In this document: positions 9,234 through 17,385 of the stretch, in pieces | Layout of the letters: each line of letters opens with the position of its first letter | Numbering within the stretch: position 1 is the stretch's first letter | Source of the DNA: Entophlyctis helioformis | Taxonomy: Eukaryota > Chytridiomycota > Chytridiomycetes > Chytridiales > Chytriomycetaceae | Direction of reading: 5' to 3' | Length of the DNA: 25,013 nucleotides | Assembly: GCA_025526915.1 (NCBI GenBank) | Contig: JAHLKH010000280.1 | Coordinates: forward strand, 1-25,013 | Position numbers and translations under genes: made by a program | The notes under the pieces: generated by a model | What the model saw: only the letters and a program-made list of their open reading frames with translations | Told to the model about the DNA's origin: nothing | The model's database searches: none

Positions 9234-10616
9234 ATGATCGCTCTCGCTCTGACGCTAGCGCTCGCCATTGCGGCTCCTGCCCATGCCCGCTTCGGCCAGC
9301 AGAACCCGTCTGCACAGGGCCAGGTGCAGAATGCTGTAGGCGGCACGCTCGCTGGCCAGGTGCCGTCTGCGCTTCTCGGAGGAGCCGACCCGTGCCTCAA
9401 GCTATCGCTCGCCGACAAAATCGCTGCAGCCAAACCGGGCGACGCAGCCGCCCTCGATGCCGCCCGTGCCGTGGTCCACACGGAAGCCAACTTCAATCCC
9501 TTCACGCCAGGTGCGCTGCCCAAGTTCTGTGGCGACGCGGCGCTGCCCAAGACGCCCGAGCTGCGCGGCATCCTCGCGCTCGTGTCCGATCAGGACTTGC
9601 CGACCAAGTTTGGCGCTGGCGGCGGTCTCTCGGCTGAGGCGATCAACAAGATTGCGGCCGACAGTCTCAAGAGCCCGATCGCCAACAATGCAGGCAAGTC
9701 GGTCGCGCAGCTGTTCGCCGACCAAGGCTTCAAGGACTTTGTTGGTGCCGACAAGCTCAAGGTCGGCAATGCCGGTGGTGGTGGTGGTGGTGGCGGCGGC
9801 GGCGGCGGCGGTGATGCTGCTGCTGCTCCCCCTCCAACCGCAGCCGGCGGTGGTGGTGGTGATGCCAAAACGGTCACGATCGTCACGACTCGCCTTGCCG
9901 AACCGACGGAATGCGCGGCCCTTGACCTTGCGGACTCTGGTGATAACAATGATAACGATAACAACGGCGACGACGACAACGGCGACGACGGCGACGATGA
10001 TACGACGACCGTCACGGTCGTTGTCAAGGCTGCTGCCACGGACTGTGCCAAGGCGGGGCTGGACCAAATCTTGAATTCAAAGGCCAATGGCGCGGCGGAT
10101 TCCCAGGTCGCCAACGGCGGTGGTGGTGGTGGCAATGAGGGAAAGGGCAATGACGATGGCAAGGGCAAGGGCAACGGCGGTGGTGGCGAGGGCAAGGGCA
10201 AGGGCAACGGAAACGGCAATGACAAGATCGCCAACGGCGGTGGTGGTGGTGGTGGTGGTGGTGGTGAGGGCAAGGGCAAGGGTAGCGGTGGTGGCATGAA
10301 GGGCAACGGTGCAAACGCGAATAATGCCGGAGGTGGCGGCGGTGGCAACAACAATGCTGGAAAAGGCAGAGGAAACGGTGGTGGTGGTGGTGGCAACAGG
10401 GGCAACGGGGGCAACAACAACAACGACAACGCCGCAAAGAATGCCGACAAACAGGCCGAGAAGAAGGAGAAGAAGGAGAAGAAAGAGAAGAAGAACAACG
10501 CTGCTAACATGCAGAGCGGTGGTGGTGGTGGCGGCGGAGCTGACTCTGGCCTCGGATCGGGAGTCGTTGATAAGCTCAAGGCACTTCTCAACCAGATGCT
10601 TCTTGTGCTGGGCTGA
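9234..10616 (+). CDS. Secreted Gly/Asn/Lys-rich protein, single exon
   Basis: 460 residues, no intron needed. The N-terminus MIALALTLALAIAAPAHA is a textbook signal peptide with an AHA-type cleavage site. Residues about 20-180 form a non-repetitive, Ala-rich, probably helical domain (PCLKLSLADKIAAA, NFNPFTPGALPKFCGDAAL, VAQLFADQGFKDFV) that I cannot assign. From about residue 181 the protein is low-complexity: long Gly runs, an Asp/Asn-rich acidic stretch (about 9940-10000), two TxxTVTxVV-like valine-rich strands, then repeated GKGKGNGGGG-type basic blocks and a Lys/Glu-rich stretch (10455-10500). The end (VVDKLKALLNQMLLVLG) is amphipathic. Two Cys occur in the folded part and two around the valine strands. 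The design suits a cell-wall or extracellular-matrix protein; that is inference. Codon use matches neighbouring host genes. Confidence 0.82.
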   Translation: MIALALTLALAIAAPAHARFGQQNPSAQGQVQNAVGGTLAGQVPSALLGGADPCLKLSLADKIAAAKPGDAAALDAARAVVHTEANFNPFTPGALPKFCGDAALPKTPELRGILALVSDQDLPTKFGAGGGLSAEAINKIAADSLKSPIANNAGKSVAQLFADQGFKDFVGADKLKVGNAGGGGGGGGGGGGGDAAAAPPPTAAGGGGGDAKTVTIVTTRLAEPTECAALDLADSGDNNDNDNNGDDDNGDDGDDDTTTVTVVVKAAATDCAKAGLDQILNSKANGAADSQVANGGGGGGNEGKGNDDGKGKGNGGGGEGKGKGNGNGNDKIANGGGGGGGGGGEGKGKGSGGGMKGNGANANNAGGGGGGNNNAGKGRGNGGGGGGNRGNGGNNNNDNAAKNADKQAEKKEKKEKKEKKNNAANMQSGGGGGGGADSGLGSGVVDKLKALLNQMLLVLG

Positions 10617-10843
10617 TCGCGCTTTGGCGGCCCTTCTCTCTCTCACACCATTCATCCTCGACACCAAGAAAACAGTCCAATGAACCATCTGATGTCTGGA
10701 AGTGTGCTGTATTCCAAGATCTCACGTTGCCACCGGCCATTGCATATGCTCGTTGGCGGCACTCACACAGGGTCCCCATCGTTCGCGGTCGCGTCGAGCG
10801 GAGTTTGTCCAGACAACCACAAAGCGAGCAAGTGGCTGCGACG

Positions 10844-12295
10844 ATGCAGAAGCAGCGACAGACGACAGGCAAGGCAGACGCAACAAGAACAACCAGCGAC
10901 GAGCTTGTGCGCAGTCTGCAGAGCCAGCTGCAGAGCACAGCCGAGCAGCTGGTTGCCCTTGGCCGCACCGACATTGTGCGGGCAGTGTTCGAGCAGGTCG
11001 TTGGAGAGAGTGGCAACCAAGCCGTCGAGCCAGGGCAGCCAGTTGTGCCTCGCTATGTGGTGCCGCCAGCCACCGGCGACCTTGCGTTCGGCAGCAGCCA
11101 CTGGGACGGCAAGCCTGCCGAGATCCACGCCTTGATCCTCAAGCACGCCAGCCCGCTCACCCGCTTCCTTAACGGACTGCTCAGCGACACGGACACACTC
11201 GACGAAGCGACCAAGCTGCAGCTGTGGATCGAAGCGTTCAAGATGGACTGGCAGGGCGATCTCGCTCTGCTGCCTGATGCTGAGCTGACGGCCGACAACG
11301 GACTGCTCCTCGCACACTCTCGCTCCATGTACGACCGTCTGTGCAAGCGCTTTCCTCAGTACACCGAGACTTCATACACGACCCAAGACGGACGCTTCAA
11401 AGACACCCAATACCAGTTCGAGTTCAAACACGTCGATAAATACCGGCTGCTTCTCATTCCCATGCGGCAGGGCTGGTTCGATCTGATCGCCTTGCCGAAG
11501 GCGATCGCACTCGCTGACCTCGCCATCCGCTTTGGATGTCTCAATCTGCTCAAGCATCTCGACGACAAGTACAAGCCGCCTAATCGCTGGATGGCCGAGC
11601 AAGATCCGACAAGCTCGTACTGGCAACTAGCCGTTGATCTAGCAGCGAGCCATGGACACCTCGATGTTGTGCAGTACCTGTTTGAAACGGGTGTGACGGG
11701 ATGCACGACTGCTGCCATGGACGAGGCGGCTGGCAACGGCCACTTGCATGCCGTCATCTGGCTCCACGAGAACAGGACGGAAGGATGCACGACGGATGCG
11801 ATGGATCATGCGGCTGGAAACAACCATCTGCACGTTGTCAAGTGGCTGCATGCCAACAGGACGGAAGGATGCACCAAGTGGGCGATCCTATTTGCTGCGG
11901 GCCGCGGGCATCTGCCTGTTGTGCAGTGGCTCCACGAGACCCGCGGTGAGGTGTTTACGTCCCGCGCAGTGGATGCCGCCATTAACTCGGGTCACCTGGA
12001 CATTGTCAAGTACATGCATTCCAAGGGCGGCCGTGCATCAGAAAGGGCTGTCGACTCTGCAGTCAGAGCAGGCAATATCGAGATGCTTCAGCACTTGATG
12101 GATTGCGAATACGCGGTTCGACTGGGAGCACTCAACCGCGTCAAGACTGCCGAAGTCGCCGATATCCTGCTTGACAGCCTCACACTGGACCATGCACGAG
12201 CGCTGCTCGCAGAAGCCGACCACGAAAATGCCACCATGGTCACCCTCTGGCGGATCGAGTCGGCCATCAAGAAACTGCAAATTTCAACCGAGTGA
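10844..12295 (+). CDS. Ankyrin-repeat protein
   Basis: A single open frame; the ATG at 10844 (MQKQRQTTGKADATR) gives 483 residues. An upstream in-frame ATG at 10727 would add 39 residues of atypical sequence and is less likely. Residues about 1-60 look helical/coiled (SDELVRSLQSQLQSTAEQL). The C-terminal half has degenerate ankyrin repeats of the kind common in chytrids, oomycetes and amoebae, with the core AA..GHL.VV.WLHENR. Clear units start near 11640, 11700, 11780, 11864 and 11950; the central ones have a 28-residue (84-bp) period, with DNA nearly identical across the junction AACAGGACGGAAGGATGCAC. This shows recent duplication. A protein-binding scaffold role is likely; no enzymatic domain is seen. 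Such proteins usually form large dispersed families. Confidence 0.87.
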   Translation: MQKQRQTTGKADATRTTSDELVRSLQSQLQSTAEQLVALGRTDIVRAVFEQVVGESGNQAVEPGQPVVPRYVVPPATGDLAFGSSHWDGKPAEIHALILKHASPLTRFLNGLLSDTDTLDEATKLQLWIEAFKMDWQGDLALLPDAELTADNGLLLAHSRSMYDRLCKRFPQYTETSYTTQDGRFKDTQYQFEFKHVDKYRLLLIPMRQGWFDLIALPKAIALADLAIRFGCLNLLKHLDDKYKPPNRWMAEQDPTSSYWQLAVDLAASHGHLDVVQYLFETGVTGCTTAAMDEAAGNGHLHAVIWLHENRTEGCTTDAMDHAAGNNHLHVVKWLHANRTEGCTKWAILFAAGRGHLPVVQWLHETRGEVFTSRAVDAAINSGHLDIVKYMHSKGGRASERAVDSAVRAGNIEMLQHLMDCEYAVRLGALNRVKTAEVADILLDSLTLDHARALLAEADHENATMVTLWRIESAIKKLQISTE

Positions 12296-12310
12296 TGTGT
12301 GAATGGCCCA

Positions 12311-12541
12311 GACTCGCAGTTCGAATGAAGACGTGATTGCCGCCACGACTTGCACCGCGTCTGCCAATGCTACATGTGTCTCTGCGAGAATGACCGCATC
12401 GTCTGCAAACATCAGTCCACGGATGCCATGACCGTCAGCCATGGCTGGGATGCTGATCATGAGGATGCCATCGAGGTTGTCGTTGAGGAACAGGTTGAAC
12501 AAGAGGTCAGACAGCGGGGAGCCTTGCACAGAAGGTACCAA
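12311..12541 (-). pseudogene. Non-LTR retrotransposon reverse transcriptase fragment
   Basis: The minus-strand frame contains VQGSPLSDLLFNLFLND and, about 100 bp further, GLMFADDAVILAE. These are the conserved QGSPLSP.LFN.. and (Y/F)ADD blocks of LINE-type reverse transcriptases, in the right order and spacing. Nothing of the N-terminal RT, endonuclease or C-terminal part is present. The fragment stops within about 80 bp of the tRNA-Asp gene and almost touches the stop of the ankyrin gene. It is a dead relic. Confidence 0.82.
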
Positions 12542-12608
12542 CAAATGCAGAACTGGCAAAAGAATACAGTATCGACATATGTCTGCCCATGTGGTGCGGC
12601 AAAACGGC

Positions 12609-12613
12609 AAAAA
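12609..12613 (-). terminator. Pol III terminator (T5) of tRNA-Asp
   Basis: Five T on the minus strand, four bases after the last base of the tRNA, followed shortly by a T4 run. This is the standard RNA polymerase III stop signal. Confidence 0.85.
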
Positions 12614-12617
12614 GTGC

Positions 12618-12688
12618 TCTTCAGCGGGGAATCGAACCCCGGTCTTCCGCGTGACAGGCGGAGATACTAGCCACTATACTACTGAAGA
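12618..12688 (-). tRNA. tRNA-Asp (anticodon GTC)
   Basis: The 71-nt minus-strand sequence folds as a cloverleaf: acceptor stem TCTTCAG/CTGAAGA, D arm GTATAGTGGCTAGTAT (A box), anticodon stem TCCGC/GCGGA with loop CTGTCAC (anticodon GTC), and T arm with B box GGTTCGATTCC. No intron is present. It closely resembles eukaryotic tRNA-Asp. CCA is not encoded, as usual for nuclear tRNA genes. A T5 terminator follows. Confidence 0.97.
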
Positions 12689-13003
12689 CCCCTTCACATA
12701 CAAAAAAGTTGCTTTGACAATATGACCATTGAGACATACCAGAGATTTTGTGCACTGCCACGTTTGTCAGCCACGTCACAAGACAATCTAATCCCACAAC
12801 TCACATCGTTGACTAACATTTAAAGGATAAAAAGGACGTCGCTATCTTCTGTATATCGAGGGCCGAAGAGACTGGATTATCACAAACAATTCAATGACGA
12901 CGTCAAAGTGAAATGATTGAAAACATCCTCCAGTCTCGGCATTCGCCTTCACTTTTTTAGATCTCCTTTGGACTCTCTGTATGGCTGACTGGCCGTTTAT
13001 CTT
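12689..13003. other. AT-richer intergenic region upstream of tRNA-Asp
   Basis: This 315-bp stretch lies between the 5' end of the tRNA gene and the stop codon of the SERHL-like hydrolase. It is clearly lower in GC than its surroundings and has A/T runs (ACATTTAAAGGATAAAAAGG near 12820). It should contain the hydrolase's 3'UTR. No gene or conserved motif is recognised. Confidence 0.5.
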
Positions 13004-14160
13004 TTACAGCTTGGACGGCTCTGGCAGCACGATCCGTGAGTGCGGCAGCGTCCCGCTGTTTGCTTTGTTCCAAAAGCCTGCAATCAGATGGGCAATGACA
13101 GTCGCAGACGCGGTTTCCATGTGCAGGTGGTGGCTGTAGATGCCCTGCGTGCGATGCTGATGCAGATGTCCTCGTAACGCGGCTTGGATCTCTGCCGGAG
13201 CAAACGACTGTCGCATGGTGTGGTCGGCCATGATGTTGAGCACTGGGCATTCAATGCGACCGAGAACGTCCAGGATGAATCCTTTGGTTGTTTTGAACGG
13301 GTTGGTTGGCGATGGGATGCGCGAGTCGGACGACCACACGTATCCCACAATCCTACCACTGCCGTCTGGTGCAGTGGCTGGCTTGACGCCGCGCGCAGCC
13401 ATGAGACGAGCCAAGGGCAGGCTGAGCGGATACTTGCCCGCCGATCTGGCGACTGCTGCCTCCTCGACTGTTGCAAACACACGCTTGGTGCTTGCTGCAG
13501 GGTCTCGCTTGACAAAGTCTGCCCGGGCATGGATGGCCTGAACGATGGCATCCGTGTGCTCGGCTGGCTCGTAGTAGATCATAGCGATGGTGTCAATGGC
13601 AACGACATGCTTGATGCGCTCGGGATAGAGGCCAGCCAAGTACACTGCAATGAAGCCGCCCATCGAGTGGCCCAGGATCGCAAACTCCTTCCATCCTGCA
13701 CACATCGCCTGCCTGTCAGTCCAGCAGAACAGAGACAGCACACGGCCACGCTGCTCACCAAGAGCGTTGACAACAGCGAGAGCGTCCTCAATGTCGAACA
13801 GCTTGGCATACGGTGCCTCCAGACTTCGGTGGTCGGACTGGCCATGACCCGCATAGTCCATGGCAACCATGTCGAAGCGGATGCTTGGATACTTGGCCAC
13901 AAGTATCGGCACCAGTACCTCCCACGTTGCGCAGTTGTCGTACCACTGTCGGTGGAGTGAGTGAGTGAGTGTGAGTGAGTGACCGCAGCCAGCCAGGTTG
14001 TGTCGCAGAGCCGCACGCCATGCAGAGCGAGCAGCGGGAGGCCATCGGCGTATCCCCATCGCTTGGCGGCAATGCGCAGGCCAGAGTGCGACCGGAACTC
14101 GAGCTCTTCGCCACGATAGTCCATCGATGCTGCAAGTCTGTGGCTGTTGGGCAAACGCAT
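13004..14160 (-). CDS. SERHL-like serine hydrolase (alpha/beta fold) with peroxisomal PTS1
   Basis: Three exons, 14017-14160, 13759-13945 and 13004-13695, with introns 13946-14016 and 13696-13758, give 340 residues. An alternative start at 14124 (MDYRGEELEF) would shorten the protein by 12. Motifs in order: FRSHSGLRIAAKRWG, LLALHGWYDNCATWEVLVPI across intron 1, VAMDYAGHGQSDHRS, NALGWKEFAILGHSMGG across intron 2 (nucleophile Ser), acid region LNIMADHTMRQSF, and catalytic His in YSHHLHMETA. The HGW.DN and MD..GHG..SDH signatures match the serine hydrolase-like (SERHL) branch. The protein ends in Ser-Lys-Leu (13007-13015), the canonical peroxisome-import tripeptide, which agrees with the peroxisomal location reported for this family in animals. 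The substrate is unknown. The 63-nt second intron has no stop and is divisible by three, so naive gene calling would retain it. Confidence 0.88.
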
Positions 14161-14294
14161 CTGGCGGCTGGTGCACGGTCGCGTTGTGGCACCACGAACA
14201 GCATCGTGCCACCATGAACAAGACCGTGCACAACACACACTGGCCACGGCTCTGCATCTGCTGCATGCAACGGCTTCATTCCCAGTCAGGCAGC

Positions 14295-16323
14295 CTACTG
14301 CTTGGCCACAAACTGAAGCGGTGTGTCTGACACGCTCACGCTCATGAGTCCATCTGCTCCACGCTTGAACACAAGTGCGATCTTGGGCGACACATCAAAC
14401 ACCATGCTGTGCGCCTTGCTCTTGCGTGCCTTGCCATCCTTGCGTGCGGTGCGGATGGCTGCCACTGGCGCGGCCATCGTCACTCCAGGAAGCGTGACAA
14501 GCAGTCCAGCATCGCCGTTGGCATTGAGCGTCGCCTTGTCAGTGCCCATGGCAACAACGATGGGCTGCACAGGGTTGCTGGCCATGCGCTCTGCATTGGA
14601 AACCACAAACGTGCCGACGCAGTCGGCGATCGAAAACGGCTCGAGCACAGCCTTGTCCTTGCCATCATCTTGCTTAGTTCCAGAAGTCGGTCCAGGCCAT
14701 CCATATGACTTTGTGATGACCTCCGGAACGATTCTTGACACAGCCTTTATGACGTCCTGCGATGTCATGACCGACACGGACGCGCCGGTCTTCTTGACAC
14801 TCATGGTGTTGCACAGGTAGCCCTGATTAGAGCCGCCGTGCTGTTGATCACACGAGACACAGGGCATGCGGGCACTCGGTTGTCAGCCAGCGTGCATGCC
14901 TTGAGCATACCGCCAAACCGATCAGATAGGCTACTCACACCAAACGACTCCTTGTCCTGCCCCCAGCCAACGCCAAAGTTTCCTTTGTCGTCTCCAACAA
15001 AGTGCGGCTTGAGCATCTCCTGAGCGAGATCCTTGCGCAGAAAGCCGTCGTTGTCGCCACGCACACTGGCATACATGGCTGCATGCACCTTGTTCAGATC
15101 GGTGGGCGTGGTCCAGCAACCGGCAGCCGCAGCCTCGGGATACAGATGGTAGCCGCCAGGGACAGGGATGCCGTCACCGGTGAGATGGCCAGCCACAAAG
15201 TCGCCGTTGTTGGGAGCTGTGTCCATGGCGAGGTGGAAGGACGTGTTGAGGAGACCGAGAGGCTGGATGAGGTGCTCGTCCATGATGTGCGCAAACGGCT
15301 TGCCGGTGACCTGCTCTAGCACATGCTGGACGATCGTGGTGCCGCCCTGCACAGAGCATCGTGGCAATGGCCGAACAAGCCAAGGCAAGGTGCATGTCAG
15401 CCATCGAGCAGCGAGCGAAGAGTGTGGCAGCGACAGCGACAGACACTCACGCCCGAGTAGCGAGACGCGAGACCAGGCAGCAGCTTGATCTCGACGCGGT
15501 CCGAGTTGCCTGTGCCGTTGAGCACGTCGACCGTGCTGGCAGGCATCGCAAGCGTGCCGTTGCGCACGGCCTTGCGGTTGTATCCGCCAAAGCCGTGCAC
15601 GTTGGTGCCGGCCGCGTGGGCAAGCAGCTGGCGCAGCGTGGTGGGTGTGGCTGGCGCCATGGACTCTGGCAGACCAGACTGCAGACGCCAGCCGTCGGCG
15701 CTGCCGTCCTTGCACAGATACGAGTCGATGTCTGCATCGAGATCGAGCAGTCCCTGCTGCACAAGCCGCATCACCACCACAGCCGTCAGCGGCTTGGAGA
15801 TGGACGCCGCCTGGAACACCGTGGCGGGCGAGACGGGAGCATCGATGAGGCCAATGTCTGCATCGCTGGCATCCGCATCGTCGATGGCCTTCTTGCCGGT
15901 CGATCGAAGCCACTCTTCCCAGCCGGCCATGCCGTCCTCGTCCTGCTTTTCGTCGGGCTCGATGTCGTCGTTGCCGTCGGTCTTGGCAGCGGCATCGTCG
16001 GTCTTGTCAGCGGCATCGTCGGTCTTGGAGGCAGCAGCAGTAGCAGCAGTAGCAGCAGCCTCGTCTCTGGCCTTGACAGGCTCGATGGCAGCACCGTTGC
16101 GGCGAGTGCCGTACGCCTTGGCCCAAGCAGGCACAGCACCTTCCCGCGAGACAGCAACGGTCAGCGCAGCACAGCCCTTGGACAGCAGCGCACGGGCAAC
16201 AAAGGCGTCGTTGGACTCGGCGGCAAGACGGTCGGCGTCCTTGAAGCCAGCGTAGTCGAGGATGGCCTGCTCCACAGCACGGATCGCAAGGGTGTCTGCC
16301 TCGGTGAGCGTCTCGACGGTCAT
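14295..16323 (-). CDS. Beta-lactamase-family serine hydrolase (class C / LACTB-like)
   Basis: Three exons, 15451-16323, 14939-15346 and 14295-14840, with introns 15347-15450 and 14841-14938 (both GTGAGT donors), give 608 residues in frame. The SxxK motif is in QAASISKPLTAVVVMRLVQQ, the Tyr motif in SRYSGGGTTIVQ (rebuilt across intron 1), and the third motif as GHGGSNQGY (rebuilt across intron 2), as in penicillin-binding-protein-like hydrolases of fungi. Between the N-terminal helix region and the SxxK motif lies a strongly acidic Asp/Ala/Lys linker (KTDD repeats, about 15950-16080), which is not typical of the family. The last about 130 residues form a separate beta-rich tail (VFDVSPKIALVFKRG..) like the C-terminal domain in fungal members. 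No signal peptide is seen. The role is probably an esterase or peptidase on an unknown small substrate rather than antibiotic resistance. Confidence 0.88.
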
Positions 16324-16581
16324 GTCCGTTTGTGCACTGTGAGCAGAGGTGCACAAGCGGTGTGGCAATGGTTTTGTTGGGGCACATGACGTGGCATACG
16401 TGGCACAGCCTCGTTGGGCCATTCCCAGTCGACACCACAAGAAGCCGACAGTGACGCAGTTCGCACGCACGCACGCACTCGGTCCCACAACTGGAGGCCG
16501 CAGATCCTGCTGGCGTGTCAAGTGCCTGGGGCTGGCGTCGCGGCTTCGAGGGGTTGGGTGTTGGCGTCTGGCAGCCACCAT

Positions 16582-16628
16582 GCCGCTGGTCTGCATTGCG
16601 GCCGGGTGCTGGCACGCGCTTGGAGCTG
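16582..16628. repeat. 47-bp direct repeat, copy 1
   Basis: GCCGCTGGTCTGCATTGCGG begins this copy; it matches copy 2 at 16720-16766 with two mismatches over 47 bp. The copies are 138 bp apart (start to start), separated by AT-richer sequence. Confidence 0.92.
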
Positions 16629-16719
16629 TATATTTCGATGAGTTTTACTTTACGATTGAAGAGTTTTTGACATTGAGCGTTGCTGTTGTGCCTGTGTCCT
16701 CGATGAGCTCCATCAGACA

Positions 16720-16766
16720 GCCGCTGGTCTGCATTGCGGCCGGGTGCTAGCACGCGCTTGGAGTTG
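16720..16766. repeat. 47-bp direct repeat, copy 2
   Basis: Same sequence as 16582-16628 apart from G to A and C to T changes. The first change makes GTGCTAGCAC, a perfect 10-bp palindrome (16744-16753), which copy 1 has only imperfectly. Confidence 0.92.
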
Positions 16767-16825
16767 CCGCCGTCCGATGCTCAGCTTCTCCCTTCACTGC
16801 GAGGGGTGGGCAATAGGGCGAGGGA

Positions 16826-16846
16826 TTGCCGGCAAACCGCCGGCAA
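16826..16846. other. Perfect 8-bp inverted repeat (hairpin) downstream of Fanzor
   Basis: TTGCCGGC - AAACC - GCCGGCAA forms a stem of eight pairs, six of them G-C, with a five-base loop. It is about 230 bp past the Fanzor stop codon on the transcribed side. It could be part of a structured guide RNA, a transposon-end structure or chance. Confidence 0.8.
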
Positions 16847-17072
16847 ATGGCCCGACATTCAAACAATTACCAAGCGTTTTGGAAGTGGATTCGACCCGAG
16901 AGGCGACGGATGCAAGCCAGCACATCACACGATGGAAGGTTCGAGTCAGCAACGAGCATGCGACGACAGGTGGGCGAGGCACATCCAACGAGATGCTCAC
17001 CTTCTATTGAAGTGACCCGTTAGGTCGATCGGGAGGTGCCCCGATTCAAAGTGTTGGTGGTGGTGCTGGAAG

Positions 17073-17350
17073 TCACATGGAGTGACGTGCTGTGTCTGTG
17101 GAGGATACTGCTGCGATGCTGTTGACAGGCTGACTGGCTGGCGTGTGCGTCAAATAGAGCGGCCGTTGTCCATGGAACAGATGCCCCAGTGCGACCATTC
17201 CGATGTTGGTGGCTCCAAGCACATCGCGGTGGTAGACGGTCTTGCATGGTATGCACTCGTAGCGTCGCAGGTTGGTGCGGTTCTTGTCTGGGATCCGTTG
17301 CTTGCACTGCGGGCACATCTGGCTGGTCAGGTTCTCGTTGCAGCGGTAGA

Positions 17351-17385
<35 letters not shown>

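Larger units (their letters stand above)
16324..17072. other. Intergenic region between beta-lactamase start and Fanzor stop
   Basis: This 749-bp region holds the promoter of the beta-lactamase-like gene and everything downstream of Fanzor, both on the minus strand. It contains a 47-bp direct repeat (16582-16628 and 16720-16766), an AT-richer spacer between the copies and a perfect hairpin (16826-16846). No protein-coding gene is credible. For TnpB and Fanzor loci the guide RNA usually maps to the 3' flank, so this is where one would be expected. Confidence 0.55.

Noticed and set aside
9590..10591. Long Pro/Ser/Leu-rich open frame on the minus strand
   Set aside because: It mirrors the Gly-rich repeats of the secreted-protein gene on the plus strand, which has a signal peptide and a good start.
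14295..16323. Acquired antibiotic-resistance beta-lactamase
   Set aside because: It has spliceosomal introns, no signal peptide and host-like composition; eukaryotic LACTB-type hydrolases share the same motifs.
16007..16753. Minus-strand open frame spanning the 47-bp repeats
   Set aside because: It reads out of frame through the beta-lactamase exon and the intergenic repeat, with no domain similarity.
16582..16766. CRISPR-like array
   Set aside because: Only two repeat copies, imperfect, in a eukaryotic context with no cas genes.
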